DNA of 64,000 nucleotides, from assembly GCA_945860375.1 (NCBI GenBank), contig CAMAQR010000018.1, positions 1 through 64,000 of the forward strand, read 5' to 3'. The notes below the pieces were generated by a model. It searched no databases and was not told the DNA's origin. It saw only the letters and a list, made by a program, of their open reading frames with translations. The first letter of the stretch is position 1. Every line of letters starts with the position of its first letter. A program made the position numbers and the translations under genes. Origin of the DNA: Pseudorhodobacter antarcticus (GTDB lineage Bacteria; Pseudomonadota; Alphaproteobacteria; Rhodobacterales; Rhodobacteraceae). Positions 24,724 through 33,924 of the stretch are shown one piece after another.

Positions 24724-27528
24724 ATGGCATTTGGCAAGGGCAACCATCTTCACCTGATCGACGGGTCTGCCTTCATTTTCCGCGCCTATCACGCGCTGCC
24801 GCCGCTGACGCGGAAATCGGATGGCCTGCCGGTGGGCGCCGTCGCCGGGTTTTGCAACCTGCTGTGGGGCGAGTTGACCAGCACCCGCAATGTGGCCCCC
24901 ACCCATCTGGCGGTGGTCTTCGACGCAGGATCGAAGACGTTCCGCAACGACATTTACCCGCTTTACAAGGCCAACCGTCCCGAACTGCCCGAGGATCTGC
25001 GCCCGCAATTCGCCTACACCCGCGACGCCACCCGCGCCTTCAACGTCGCCTGTATCGAGGTCGATGGCTATGAGGCCGACGACATCATCGCAACCCTCGC
25101 GCATCGCGCGCGGGATGCGGGGGGGACGGTGACGATCATCTCATCCGACAAAGACCTGATGCAGCTGGTGGGCGACGGCGTTGATATGCTGGACCCGATG
25201 AAGAACAAGCGCATCGGGTTGGAAGAGGTGTTCGAGAAATTCGGTGTCGCCCCGAACCGCGTGGTCGATGTGCAATCGCTGGCTGGGGATTCGGTCGACA
25301 ACGTGCCGGGCGCGCCGGGAATTGGCATCAAGACGGCGGCGCTGCTGATTCAGGAATACGGTGATCTGGAGACGCTTTTGGCCCGTGCCGGCGAGATAAA
25401 GCAACCCAAACGGCGTGAGGCTTTGGTGGACAATGCCGATCTGATCCGCATCTCCAAACGTCTGGTCGCGTTGGACTGCGATATGCCGCTGGAGGTGACG
25501 CTGGAGTCGCTGGAGTTGAAAAGCCCTGACGGCGAAACCGCGATGGCCTTTCTGAACGCGATGGAGTTCCGCACGTTGACCCGGCGGGTGGCGGAGCGGT
25601 TGAAGGTGGCGATGCCGGTGCTGGACGAGGCCAAGGGCCTGCATGTCGAGGGGGCGCATGATGATGCGGCGGCCCCGGACCGGCTGCCGTTCGACCATGC
25701 AGGCTATGAGAACATCAACAGCATGGTGCAATTGCAGGCGTGGATTGCCGAAATGCGCGGTGTTGGTCATGTGGCGGTGGATACGGAAACCACCAGTCTG
25801 GACGAGATGCAGGCCGAACTGGTCGGCATTTCGCTTTGTGTTCATGCCGGGCGCGCCGCCTATATCCCACTGGGCCACAAGCAGGGCGGCGGTGATCTGT
25901 TTGGGTCAACCGATCTGGTGCCGGGGCAGTTGCCGATGCCGGACGTGCTGACCGCTTTGAAGCCGGTGCTGGAAGATGCAAGCGTGCTGAAAATCGGCCA
26001 GAACATGAAATACGACTGGAAGATTTTCGCCCGCCACGGCATCCGCATTGCGCCCTTTGATGACACCATGTTGCTGTCTTATGCCATGCAGGCGGGGTTG
26101 AACGGGCACGGCATGGACGCGCTGTCGAAGGAATATCTGGGGCATGAACCCATTCCGATCAAGACCTTGCTGGGCACGGGCAAGACGCAGGTGACCTTTG
26201 ACCGCGTGGGCATCGACGACGCGGTGAAATACGCAGCTGAGGACGCCGATGTCACCCTGCGCCTGTGGGAATTGTTCAAGCCGCAATTGCACCGCGTGGG
26301 CGTCACCACGGTGTATGAGACGCTGGAACGGCCCTTGGTGCCGGTGCTGGCCGAGATGGAGATGGCGGGCATTCAGGTGGACCGTGACACCCTAAGCCGC
26401 ATGTCCAATGCCTTTGCGCAGAAAATGGCGGGGCTGGAGGCGGAAATTCAAGAGGTGGCCGGGCAGCCGTTCAATGTCGGTTCGCCCAAACAATTGGGCG
26501 AGATACTGTTTGACAAGCTGCAACTGCCCGGCGGGGAAAAGGGCAAGACCGGGGCCTATGGCACTGGCGCTGATATTCTGGAAGACTTGGCGACCGAGCA
26601 TGTGCTGCCGGGGCTGGTGCTGGATTGGCGGCAATTGGCGAAACTGAAATCGACCTACACCGATGCATTGCAGACCCATATCAACCCCGACACCGGGCGG
26701 GTTCACACCAGCTATTCGATCTCGGGCGCGGTGACGGGGCGGCTGGCTTCGACCGATCCAAACCTGCAAAACATTCCGGTGCGATCTGAGGAAGGCCGCC
26801 GCATCCGGGAGGCGTTTGTGGCCCCGAAGGGCAAGCTTTTGGTATCGCTGGACTATTCCCAGATCGAATTGCGCATTCTGGCCCATATCGCGGACATTCC
26901 CAGCCTGCGCCAAGCCTTCAAGGATGGCATCGACATTCACGCCCTGACCGCGTCGGAAATGTTCAACGTGCCGCTGGATCAGATGACCTCTGACATCCGC
27001 CGCAAAGCCAAGGCGATCAACTTTGGCGTCATCTATGGCATTTCCGGCTTTGGTCTGGCGCGCAACCTGCGCATCCCGCGGGCCGAGGCGCAGGGATTCA
27101 TCGACCGCTATTTCGAACGCTTTCCGGGGATCAAGGAATACATGGCCACGACCATCGCCTTTGCTCAAACCAACGGTTTTGTGCAAACCCTGTTTGGCCG
27201 CAAAATCCACACGCCGGAAATCAACGCCAAAGGCCCGGGCGCGGGCTTTGCCAAACGCGCGGCGATCAACGCCCCGATCCAAGGCACCGCTGCCGATGTG
27301 ATCCGCCGCGCCATGATTCGCATGCCGGATGCCATCGCGCATTTGCCCGCCAAGATGCTGTTGCAGGTGCATGACGAATTGCTGTTCGAGGTGGACGAAA
27401 ACGCCAGCGACGCGCTGATCAAGGTCGCAAAGGACATCATGGAAGGCGCCGCGCATCCGGCGGTGCATTTGTCGGTGCCGCTGACGGTAGAGGCCGGAAA
27501 GGGGGCATCATGGGCGGCAGCACATTAG
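24724..27528 (+). CDS. polA: DNA polymerase I
   Basis: A 934-residue polymerase for Okazaki-fragment processing and repair. The 5'-3' exonuclease domain (about 1-290) includes DGSAFIFRAYHALPP and GDSVDNVPGAPGIG. The proofreading domain keeps its acidic residues: VAVDTETTS, NMKYDWKIF and YAAEDAD. Polymerase motifs are A DYSQIELRILAHI, B RRKAKAINFGVIYG and C LLQVHDELLFEV. Start ATG 24724 follows an AGGGG site; an upstream frame to 24598 is rejected. The stop lies 19 bases inside the next gene. Confidence 0.97.
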   Translation: MAFGKGNHLHLIDGSAFIFRAYHALPPLTRKSDGLPVGAVAGFCNLLWGELTSTRNVAPTHLAVVFDAGSKTFRNDIYPLYKANRPELPEDLRPQFAYTRDATRAFNVACIEVDGYEADDIIATLAHRARDAGGTVTIISSDKDLMQLVGDGVDMLDPMKNKRIGLEEVFEKFGVAPNRVVDVQSLAGDSVDNVPGAPGIGIKTAALLIQEYGDLETLLARAGEIKQPKRREALVDNADLIRISKRLVALDCDMPLEVTLESLELKSPDGETAMAFLNAMEFRTLTRRVAERLKVAMPVLDEAKGLHVEGAHDDAAAPDRLPFDHAGYENINSMVQLQAWIAEMRGVGHVAVDTETTSLDEMQAELVGISLCVHAGRAAYIPLGHKQGGGDLFGSTDLVPGQLPMPDVLTALKPVLEDASVLKIGQNMKYDWKIFARHGIRIAPFDDTMLLSYAMQAGLNGHGMDALSKEYLGHEPIPIKTLLGTGKTQVTFDRVGIDDAVKYAAEDADVTLRLWELFKPQLHRVGVTTVYETLERPLVPVLAEMEMAGIQVDRDTLSRMSNAFAQKMAGLEAEIQEVAGQPFNVGSPKQLGEILFDKLQLPGGEKGKTGAYGTGADILEDLATEHVLPGLVLDWRQLAKLKSTYTDALQTHINPDTGRVHTSYSISGAVTGRLASTDPNLQNIPVRSEEGRRIREAFVAPKGKLLVSLDYSQIELRILAHIADIPSLRQAFKDGIDIHALTASEMFNVPLDQMTSDIRRKAKAINFGVIYGISGFGLARNLRIPRAEAQGFIDRYFERFPGIKEYMATTIAFAQTNGFVQTLFGRKIHTPEINAKGPGAGFAKRAAINAPIQGTAADVIRRAMIRMPDAIAHLPAKMLLQVHDELLFEVDENASDALIKVAKDIMEGAAHPAVHLSVPLTVEAGKGASWAAAH

Positions 27529-28088
27529 TCGCGGCGATCCCTTTTGCCACGCCCGAAGACTGGGCGGCGTGGCTGGCCGATTATCACGGCATCCGCGATG
27601 AGGTTTGGGTCAAGATCTACAAGAAAAGCTCTGGCATTCCATCGATCGACTGGGGGCAGGCGGTGGTGGAGGCTTTGGCTTGGGGCTGGATCGACGGGGT
27701 CAAAAAGTCGGTGTCCGAAACCGAATGGGGGCAACATTTCACCCCGCGCAAACCCGGATCGGCGTGGAGCCAGACCAACCGCGCCCATGCCGAACGCCTG
27801 ATCGCCGACGGCCAAATGCGCCCTGCCGGGATGGCCCATGTGACGGCGGCGCAGGCCAATGGCCGCTGGGCCAGCGCTTATGCCGGGTCGGCCAAGGACA
27901 TGCCCGAGGATTTCTTGCAGGCCTTGGCCGAAGGTCCGCAGGCCGCGCGGGATGAATGCGCAGGTCTGAACGCCCGCAATCGCTCTGCCATCCATTACCG
28001 TCTGACCACCGCCAAGCGCCCGGAAATCCGCGCCAAACGGATCGCCGAATATGTGGCGATGCTGGCGCGGGGCGAAACGTTGCAATAG
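27510..28088 (+). CDS. YdeI/OmdA-family protein, first of a tandem pair
   Basis: A 192-residue protein of the YdeI/OmpD-associated group: EDWAAWLADYHG, EVWVKIYKKSSG, EALAWGWIDG and FTPRKPGSAWSQTNRAHAE. These proteins have been linked to antimicrobial peptide or bacteriocin tolerance, but the mechanism is unknown. It starts 19 bases before the polA stop and is followed directly by a diverged paralogue. Confidence 0.85.
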   Translation: MGGSTLVAAIPFATPEDWAAWLADYHGIRDEVWVKIYKKSSGIPSIDWGQAVVEALAWGWIDGVKKSVSETEWGQHFTPRKPGSAWSQTNRAHAERLIADGQMRPAGMAHVTAAQANGRWASAYAGSAKDMPEDFLQALAEGPQAARDECAGLNARNRSAIHYRLTTAKRPEIRAKRIAEYVAMLARGETLQ

Positions 28089-28664
28089 ATGCCCGCGCGC
28101 GACGCCACCCTTGTCACCGTCCGCAACCGAAGTGAATTGCGCGATTGGCTGGCCGCCAATCACGCCAGTTCGGGCACGGTCTGGCTTGCCACTTTCAAAC
28201 GCCACCACCCTGATTATCTGGGCTGGGAGCCGCTGGTTGAAGAGCTGTTGTGCTGGGGCTGGATCGACAGCCTGCCCCGCGCGGTGGACGCAGATCGCAC
28301 CGCCCATCTGATCGCCCCCCGCAATCCGGCGTCAGCCTGGTCCGCCGTGAACAAGGCCCATGCCGAACGCGCCATCGCTTCGGGTGCCATGACGCCTGCG
28401 GGCGAGGCCAAGATCGCCGCAGCCAAGGCCAACGGCATGTGGGATTTCCTGAACGATGTCGAGGCATTGCTGGACCCGCCCGACCTGACCGAAGCGCTGC
28501 GAGGTGCGGCGGCCAAGGTTTGGGCCGCGCATCCGCGCAGTGTGAGGCGCGGCACACTGGAATGGATCAAGATGGCGAAGACTCCGGCCACCCGTGCCGC
28601 CCGCATTGCCGAAGTGGTCAGCAGCGCGGCGCAGGGGCTGCGTCCCAAATTGTTCCGCCGTTAA
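28089..28664 (+). CDS. YdeI/OmdA-family protein, second of a tandem pair
   Basis: A 191-residue paralogue of the preceding gene, aligning through the family blocks ELRDWLAANHAS, VWLATFKRHH, ELLCWGWIDS and IAPRNPASAWSAVNKAHAER. It begins at the base after its neighbour's stop, so the two are almost certainly co-translated. The sequences are clearly diverged, implying an old duplication. The gene ends 4 bases inside the convergent DUF1203 gene. Confidence 0.85.
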   Translation: MPARDATLVTVRNRSELRDWLAANHASSGTVWLATFKRHHPDYLGWEPLVEELLCWGWIDSLPRAVDADRTAHLIAPRNPASAWSAVNKAHAERAIASGAMTPAGEAKIAAAKANGMWDFLNDVEALLDPPDLTEALRGAAAKVWAAHPRSVRRGTLEWIKMAKTPATRAARIAEVVSSAAQGLRPKLFRR

Positions 28665-29119
28665 CGATCGATCCTGACCTGAAAGCAGTTGTTCCGCGCC
28701 GATCTGACATGGGCATAGGCCACGCGCGGATCAGAGAACCGCACCGCCGCCTGATCCAACAGGGCCTGCGTGGGCACAACCGCACCCGAGCCGTAGACGA
28801 TACGATCATCCGCCCCATAGCCGCGCAGGATATAGTCGGGGCTGTCGAGTATTTCAGGCAATGCATCACCGCCGCCCGCCGCACAGGCGTCCGCACATAG
28901 AAAGATCGGCCCGATTTCGGCATAGGGTTGCGGGGCTGGAAACGGGCGATGCGCCAGCACCAGCATGCCCGCGCCTTTGGGGATCATCCGCAGACAATGG
29001 CGGCACGGATTACCATCACCGTCCGAGATATGGCGTTCGGGCGGCTGGCCGTTGGCATCAAGCCCGCCGGCCTGATAGGCGCGCACAATTGCGGTTGGGA
29101 TCGGGGTGTAATGGATCAT
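28661..29119 (-). CDS. DUF1203 domain protein
   Basis: A 152-residue protein with the DUF1203 pattern: YPCRHCL-type motif (NPCRHCLRMI), LVLAHRPFPAPQPYAEIGPI and FLCADAC. Conserved Cys and His suggest metal binding. The function is unknown. Start ATG 29119 follows an AGGAGG site; an upstream in-frame start at 29164 lacks one. The ribosome site lies in a hairpin stem (separate entry). Confidence 0.85.
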   Translation of the reverse strand: MIHYTPIPTAIVRAYQAGGLDANGQPPERHISDGDGNPCRHCLRMIPKGAGMLVLAHRPFPAPQPYAEIGPIFLCADACAAGGGDALPEILDSPDYILRGYGADDRIVYGSGAVVPTQALLDQAAVRFSDPRVAYAHVRSARNNCFQVRIDR

Positions 29120-29121
29120 AT

Positions 29122-29142
29122 TGGCCTCCTGTTGTGAGGCCA
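29122..29142 (-). promoter_or_regulatory. leader hairpin that hides the ribosome site of the DUF1203 gene
   Basis: On the minus strand UGGCCUC-ACAACAG-GAGGCCA has perfect 7-bp arms and is followed by AU-AUG. The GAGG of the Shine-Dalgarno AGGAGG is inside the 3' arm, so folding would block initiation. Confidence 0.45.
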
Positions 29143-29185
29143 GTATGGCCGTGGCTTCGTCCATGGACGACCCGAAAGCTGCGGT

Positions 29186-29554
29186 TTACTTCAGAACCAA
29201 CGGCCCCAGCACCCGGCCACCCAGGATATGCAGATGATAATGCGGCACCTCTTGCATGCCATGCGCCCCTGCATTGGTGATGGCACGATAGCCATCGCCG
29301 GGGGCCACGCCGACCAGACGGCACACTTCGGCACAGGCGCGGTGGAAATCGACCAGCTCTTCTGCCGAGGCGAGCGCCGCGAAATGGTCAAAGGTCGTAT
29401 AGGGCCCCTTCGGGATCACCAGAACATGCACCGGTGCATGCGGGGCGATGTCGTGGAAGGCCAAAGTGTGCGGCGTTTCCAGCACGGTCTTGTTGGGGAT
29501 CTCACCGCGCAGGATGCGGGCGAAGATGTTGGTCGGGTCGTAGGAATAGGCCAT
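29186..29554 (-). CDS. HIT-family nucleotide hydrolase (HinT-like)
   Basis: A 122-residue histidine-triad protein. The family start IFARILRGEIPNKTVLE and the active site HYHLHILGG are both present. HinT-type enzymes hydrolyse nucleoside phosphoramidates. The ATG at 29554 (MAYSYDPTNIF) is chosen over an upstream one at 29590 that overlaps the neighbouring gene. It lies 4 bases downstream of the glycosyltransferase gene. Confidence 0.93.
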   Translation of the reverse strand: MAYSYDPTNIFARILRGEIPNKTVLETPHTLAFHDIAPHAPVHVLVIPKGPYTTFDHFAALASAEELVDFHRACAEVCRLVGVAPGDGYRAITNAGAHGMQEVPHYHLHILGGRVLGPLVLK

Positions 29555-29558
29555 GGCT

Positions 29559-31136
29559 TCAGTCCACAAATAGGTATTCGGTCGCCGCAATCTCGCGGGC
29601 TTTCTCTACCGAGATATCAAGAAATTCCGCCAGCGGCACCGTGTTTTCGTCCACTGACGCAGATTGGCGCACCCGCAAAAGGTTGGGGAATCCGGCATCC
29701 CTGATCTTGTCGGACTCGAATCGCACGTCATAGCGGATCGTGGGCAACAACCGGTCGATGGTGTCTTGCGGCGTGCGCTCACCGGCCAAGCCAACGCGGG
29801 TGGCGTGGCCGATCAAGTAGTCGTCTGTGAAGTCACACTCAATTTCCAGCAGCCGCACCTTGGCCTTGTCGTTGTAGAAATCCTGCATCAGATCGACGTT
29901 GGCCGGGTCAATGCAAAAGACCATGCGGTCGGTCTGCCAGTAGTCGTAAAGCATCCGCACGAGGGCCCTGCGGTGCCGCGTGCGTTTTTCCAGCGTGGAT
30001 TGGATACCGCCCAGATCGGGCAAGGGCGTGGACGCCTCGTTGAACAGATAGTCCAAGGCGGGCAGGTTTGTCACCTGCCGCACCCGTTCGACCAACCGCT
30101 TGGCGACATGCCATTTCTTGCAAGTCACCATCATCAGCGTGCGTTCGCGTCCCAGCGTGCTTTCGGTTTCCCAGAATCGTGGTGCAAAACGGCGGCCAAT
30201 GCGGCCCCGCCCGGTGATGAACTTGAACAGCGTGCGGCCTTCATTCGAGATCCCGAACTTGATGCCCTTGGCGGCGTAAAGCTTGCCCAAACGTTCCTTC
30301 AGGTCTTTGGCATCGGGGCTGATCTTGCGGGCGAACAGGTAGTCCTGCGACAGCAACAGGTCGTAATTGTCGTTGTAAAACGTCACCGGCATGCCGTAAT
30401 CGGTGAACATCAGGAAGGTCAGCGTGCGGCTGCGCAATTCATGTTCCGGCACCAGATGGCGGACGACGGTCTGAAAGAACGTCTCATCCGGGATCCATGT
30501 GGTGCGGAAAAACCGCATCACATCCTTGCGGGTGCGCACAAAATCCAGCACCCATTCGACGGTGCGGCGGCGCAGGCACCACCACTGGCTGCCAATCTGC
30601 ATCGCGATATCTGAGGGGACTTTGCGGGTGATGCCCAGCTTGTCTTGCAGCTTCATCGAGGCGTAGAACAGCCGCTTGTTGTTGCGCTCATTGAAGTAGT
30701 GGCGGTAGATCAGGCGTTCTTCCTTGATGCCGGTCTTGATCCAGTCCGAGTTGAAGTAGTCAAAGCTTTCGATGTAATCGACCTCTTCGCGGTCCAGATA
30801 GTCATGCGCAAATTCTGCGGATTTGATCGGCATACAGTCGCCCGACAGCATGTAAAAATGCGTGGCACGGGGAAAGGCGTCAACCGCAGCCTCGACCGCC
30901 AGCAAGGTCGCCCCGACCAAAGACCATTCGCCCCAACCGCATTTGGAACGGCGTTTGGTGAAAGCGACAGAAGGGTTGGGCGCCAAGGCGGTGCGGATCT
31001 TGTCGAAATCTTCGTTCTTGGCGCGACCATCGAAGTGGATCGAGACGAAATCACCTGCCGCCGTCAGGCGTTGTGCCTGGGCGATGATCCCTTCGGGATC
31101 CTTGTGACACAAAAGGATGTAAGCGATTCTTGCCAT
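29559..31136 (-). CDS. core-2/I-branching-type glycosyltransferase with DUF5928-like C-terminus
   Basis: A 525-residue protein. The N-terminal ~280 residues match beta-1,6-N-acetylglucosaminyltransferase-like enzymes: IAYILLCHKDPEGI, FVSIHFDGR, FYMLSGDCMPIKSAE, GSQWWCLRRR and TTWIPDETFFQT. The C-terminal part corresponds to DUF5928, known to me mainly from Rhodobacterales. It has no signal peptide. It is divergent from a sulfotransferase gene, suggesting synthesis of a sulfated glycan. The ATG at 31136 (MARIAYILL) is preferred to one six codons upstream. Confidence 0.85.
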   Translation of the reverse strand: MARIAYILLCHKDPEGIIAQAQRLTAAGDFVSIHFDGRAKNEDFDKIRTALAPNPSVAFTKRRSKCGWGEWSLVGATLLAVEAAVDAFPRATHFYMLSGDCMPIKSAEFAHDYLDREEVDYIESFDYFNSDWIKTGIKEERLIYRHYFNERNNKRLFYASMKLQDKLGITRKVPSDIAMQIGSQWWCLRRRTVEWVLDFVRTRKDVMRFFRTTWIPDETFFQTVVRHLVPEHELRSRTLTFLMFTDYGMPVTFYNDNYDLLLSQDYLFARKISPDAKDLKERLGKLYAAKGIKFGISNEGRTLFKFITGRGRIGRRFAPRFWETESTLGRERTLMMVTCKKWHVAKRLVERVRQVTNLPALDYLFNEASTPLPDLGGIQSTLEKRTRHRRALVRMLYDYWQTDRMVFCIDPANVDLMQDFYNDKAKVRLLEIECDFTDDYLIGHATRVGLAGERTPQDTIDRLLPTIRYDVRFESDKIRDAGFPNLLRVRQSASVDENTVPLAEFLDISVEKAREIAATEYLFVD

Positions 31137-31283
31137 TTCCGGATCATTACGCACATAGAGAGGTCATTGTTTCCTTAAATAGTGCCAAGGACCATTGAAA
31201 AGACAGAGTTTGTTTGCTTTTTTGTGGCCGGATGATCCCGCGCCTCATCGCGGGCGTGTGGCGCAAGGGATGGAGGGTGGTTT

Positions 31284-32102
31284 ATGGGTTTCCCCGGTAC
31301 GTGGATGACGGAAAGCGAAAGTGTGGTTTACCGCGTGGTGCCGAAATGCGCCTGCTCGACGATTGGGCAGATCATGTTCTATTCCGACCATGGCAAGTTC
31401 TTTGATGGCGACATCCATGATGCCACGGCGGGCATGCACAAATGGGCGATCGAGGCGAGCCAGCCGCTGATCGAGAAGAACGCCAAGACCCATAAATCTT
31501 ACGCCTTCACCTGCGTGCGCAACCCCTACACCCGGATTCTATCGTCGTTTTTCGACAAGATCTGCGGCATTCAGCGCAACGGCAAGCGCTATCGCGGCAA
31601 CCTCGTGCCGCTGTTGGTGCAGAAATACGGCATCGACGTCGGCGGTGATGACGGCAAGGCCGAGTTCGATCAGATCGCCAGCTTTCGCCGATTCTTGCTG
31701 TTCGCGCGCGACACCATCCGGTGGAAAAAGCCGATGGAACCCGACATTCACTGGTCGGCGATGGCGGGGCATGTATCGACCTACATCGTCAACGGTGGCC
31801 GCTATGACAATATTTTTTTCACCGAGAAATTCGATGAGGGCATGGGCAAGGTTCTGAAAAAGATCAAAACCAGACACAAGGTTGATCTGAAGAAGATCCC
31901 GAAGTTCAACGAAAGCGAAGGCCACGGGCCGAAACGGCTGCATCCGGTGGAAGATTACTTCGACGATCTGTCGATGCATCTGGTCTGGGAAATCTACAAA
32001 CGCGACTTCCAGCTGTTCAAATATGATTTCGAGAACCCGGCCAACAAGATGCCGCTGGCCGAGGTTGATCTGGATGAGGTGCATGCCAAGCTGGGCGATT
32101 GA
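31284..32102 (+). CDS. sulfotransferase family 2-like protein
   Basis: A 272-residue PAPS-dependent sulfotransferase relative. The 5'-phosphosulfate-binding loop is PKCACSTIGQ, and the 3'-phosphate-binding motif is FTCVRNPYTRILSSFF. ATG 31284 follows GGAGGG at good spacing. The acceptor is unknown, but divergence from a glycosyltransferase points to a cell-surface carbohydrate. Sulfated glycans are commoner in marine and saline bacteria. Confidence 0.85.
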   Translation: MGFPGTWMTESESVVYRVVPKCACSTIGQIMFYSDHGKFFDGDIHDATAGMHKWAIEASQPLIEKNAKTHKSYAFTCVRNPYTRILSSFFDKICGIQRNGKRYRGNLVPLLVQKYGIDVGGDDGKAEFDQIASFRRFLLFARDTIRWKKPMEPDIHWSAMAGHVSTYIVNGGRYDNIFFTEKFDEGMGKVLKKIKTRHKVDLKKIPKFNESEGHGPKRLHPVEDYFDDLSMHLVWEIYKRDFQLFKYDFENPANKMPLAEVDLDEVHAKLGD

Positions 32103-32159
32103 ACCAGCAAGGGTGATCCGATTGCGGCGCGAAGACGCGCCATTGCTTTTGTGAAAAAA

Positions 32160-32224
32160 GGGGTAGGGGGCTGTCTGCCCCCTCGCTGCGCTCACCCCCG
32201 AGGATATTTGGGCCAATGTGAAAG
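32160..32224 (+). repeat. intergenic repeat element, GGATATTT family, copy 4
   Basis: A GGGGGCTGTCTGCCCCC hairpin (about 32166-32182) is followed by CACCCCCGAGGATATTTGG and GCCAATGTGAAAG. It lies between convergent genes, 3 bases from the oxidoreductase stop. Its 22-base core is identical to copy 5 at 58128-58149. Confidence 0.7.
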
Positions 32225-32226
32225 GG

Positions 32227-33219
32227 TCAGGCTTCGACCTTCATCACGATCTTGCCGATATGCCCCGCGCTTTCCAGTCGCCAATGCGCCGCCGGGGCCT
32301 CGGTCAGGGCGAATTCGCTGTCGATGACCACACGGAATGCGCCGCCTGCGATCATCGGCCAGACATGGCTTTCAACCTGCGCGGCGATGCGGGCCTTGGC
32401 TTGATCAGACTGTGGGCGCAGGGTGGACCCGGTGAGAGTGAGGCGGCGCATCATCAGTTCGGCGAAGTTCAATTCGATTTTTGGGCCTTGCAGGAAGGCG
32501 ATCTGCACGAGGCGGCCATCATCGGCCAGAGCCTTGATGTTGCGCGGCAAATAGGGGCCGCCGACCATATCGAGGATCAGATTGGCGCCGCCGAGTTTCT
32601 TCATCTCCTCGACGAAGTCCTCGGTTTTGTAGTTGAAGCAGCGCTCTGCGCCCAACCCTTCAACCGTTCGGCATTTCTCATCACTGCCCGCGGTGGCGAA
32701 GACCCTTGCCCCCAATGCACGGGCAATCTGAACGGCGGTGGTCCCGATGCCCGATGAGCCGCCATGCACCAAAAACCGCTCGCCGGCGTGCAAGTTGCCG
32801 CGCATCACCACGTTCGACCAGACCGTGAAGCAGGTTTCGGGCAGGCAGGCCGCCGCGCGCAGGGACACTCCGTCGGGAATGGGCAGGGCGTGAGATTCGT
32901 GGCAGACGGCATATTCGGCATAGCCGCCGCCGGGCAGCAGCGCGCAAACCTTGTCGCCGATGGTCCAGCGCGTCACCCCCGGCCCCATCGCCACCACTGT
33001 CCCCGAAGCCTCCAGCCCCGGCAGTGGTGAGGCGCTGGCGGGCGGCGCGTAGGCCCCGGCGCGTTGCAGCGCATCGGGACGGTTCACGCCCGCATAGGCC
33101 ACGCGCAGGATGATCTGGCCATGGCCCGGCACCGGCACCGGCAGCGAAACGGGTTTCAGCACATCCGGATCACCGGGGGCCGAGATTTCCATGGCCAGCA
33201 TCGAAGAAGACAGCGTCAT
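32227..33219 (-). CDS. zinc-independent quinone oxidoreductase (MDR family)
   Basis: A 330-residue NADPH:quinone reductase-type protein (QOR/PIG3-like). Visible are YAGVNRPDALQRAG, the PGLEASGTV segment and the NADPH-binding GGSSGIGTTAVQIARALGA. The zinc-ligand motifs of alcohol dehydrogenases are absent. Start ATG 33219 follows AAAGG, and the gene begins 12 bases after the COQ9 stop, so the two are likely co-transcribed. Confidence 0.9.
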   Translation of the reverse strand: MTLSSSMLAMEISAPGDPDVLKPVSLPVPVPGHGQIILRVAYAGVNRPDALQRAGAYAPPASASPLPGLEASGTVVAMGPGVTRWTIGDKVCALLPGGGYAEYAVCHESHALPIPDGVSLRAAACLPETCFTVWSNVVMRGNLHAGERFLVHGGSSGIGTTAVQIARALGARVFATAGSDEKCRTVEGLGAERCFNYKTEDFVEEMKKLGGANLILDMVGGPYLPRNIKALADDGRLVQIAFLQGPKIELNFAELMMRRLTLTGSTLRPQSDQAKARIAAQVESHVWPMIAGGAFRVVIDSEFALTEAPAAHWRLESAGHIGKIVMKVEA

Positions 33220-33230
33220 ATCAGAGCCTT

Positions 33231-33917
33231 TCAATGGGAACTGCGACCGGGCAGGTCGGATGCCGTTTGCGGCGCGCGCACCCGGTTCAGAAGAGTCAGC
33301 GGCCCAGCCAACAGCGCCTTGGCCAGTGGGTTTTCCTGCAATTTCGCTTTGGTCTTCTCAAACTGCATGACGTTTTCAATGCGGCGGTCCAGAAATTCCC
33401 AAGTCGCCTGATCGCCCTCGGACGTGTCGCCCAGCCAGAACAGCACGGTCGCGCCGTAAACCGCCGACAGGGTGGCGCGCTTGCTGTACCAGTTCACGTC
33501 GGTGCTGGTGTCGCCCAAGGCCGTCCAGATCGCATCTGCGGTGGCCCAGATCAGCCCGGCGCCTTCGGCGGCGTGATGGGGCAGGCTGAACAGCGTCGAT
33601 CCGCGCCGCACCAACTCCTTGTCGGCCGCTTGCAGCCGCAAACGCACTGCCAGCGTGATGCGGTCGCGGATGCGCAGCGCGGCAAGGTCGGTCGTGGCAC
33701 AGGTGTCGCGCATCACCGCGTCGCCGCGTTTGTGATAGGCCACCGCAAGGTCAATGCCACCGCGCGGGAACAGCGCGCGGCCCAAACCCGCCGCCACACC
33801 CGAATCAGCCAGCGCCGCCTTCAGCGTCACATCCGACCAACCGTCAAACGGAGCGTGGCCCAAGCTTGCCTCCAGAATCCGGTCTTTTGCTCGTTCCATC
33901 GTGTTTTCACCCTGCAT
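33231..33917 (-). CDS. COQ9-family ubiquinone biosynthesis protein
   Basis: A 228-residue protein of the COQ9 family, a lipid-binding helper of the ubiquinone hydroxylase complex with a TetR-like fold. Typical blocks are ILEASLGHAPFDGWSDVTLK, FPRGGIDLA and the C-terminal SAVYGATVLFWLGDTSEG, DRRIENVMQFEK. Start ATG 33917, with a second ATG six codons in. It is divergent from rpsU, an arrangement common in alphaproteobacteria. A palindrome lies 7 bases before the start codon. Confidence 0.92.
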   Translation of the reverse strand: MQGENTMERAKDRILEASLGHAPFDGWSDVTLKAALADSGVAAGLGRALFPRGGIDLAVAYHKRGDAVMRDTCATTDLAALRIRDRITLAVRLRLQAADKELVRRGSTLFSLPHHAAEGAGLIWATADAIWTALGDTSTDVNWYSKRATLSAVYGATVLFWLGDTSEGDQATWEFLDRRIENVMQFEKTKAKLQENPLAKALLAGPLTLLNRVRAPQTASDLPGRSSH

Positions 33918-33924
33918 TTCGCAC

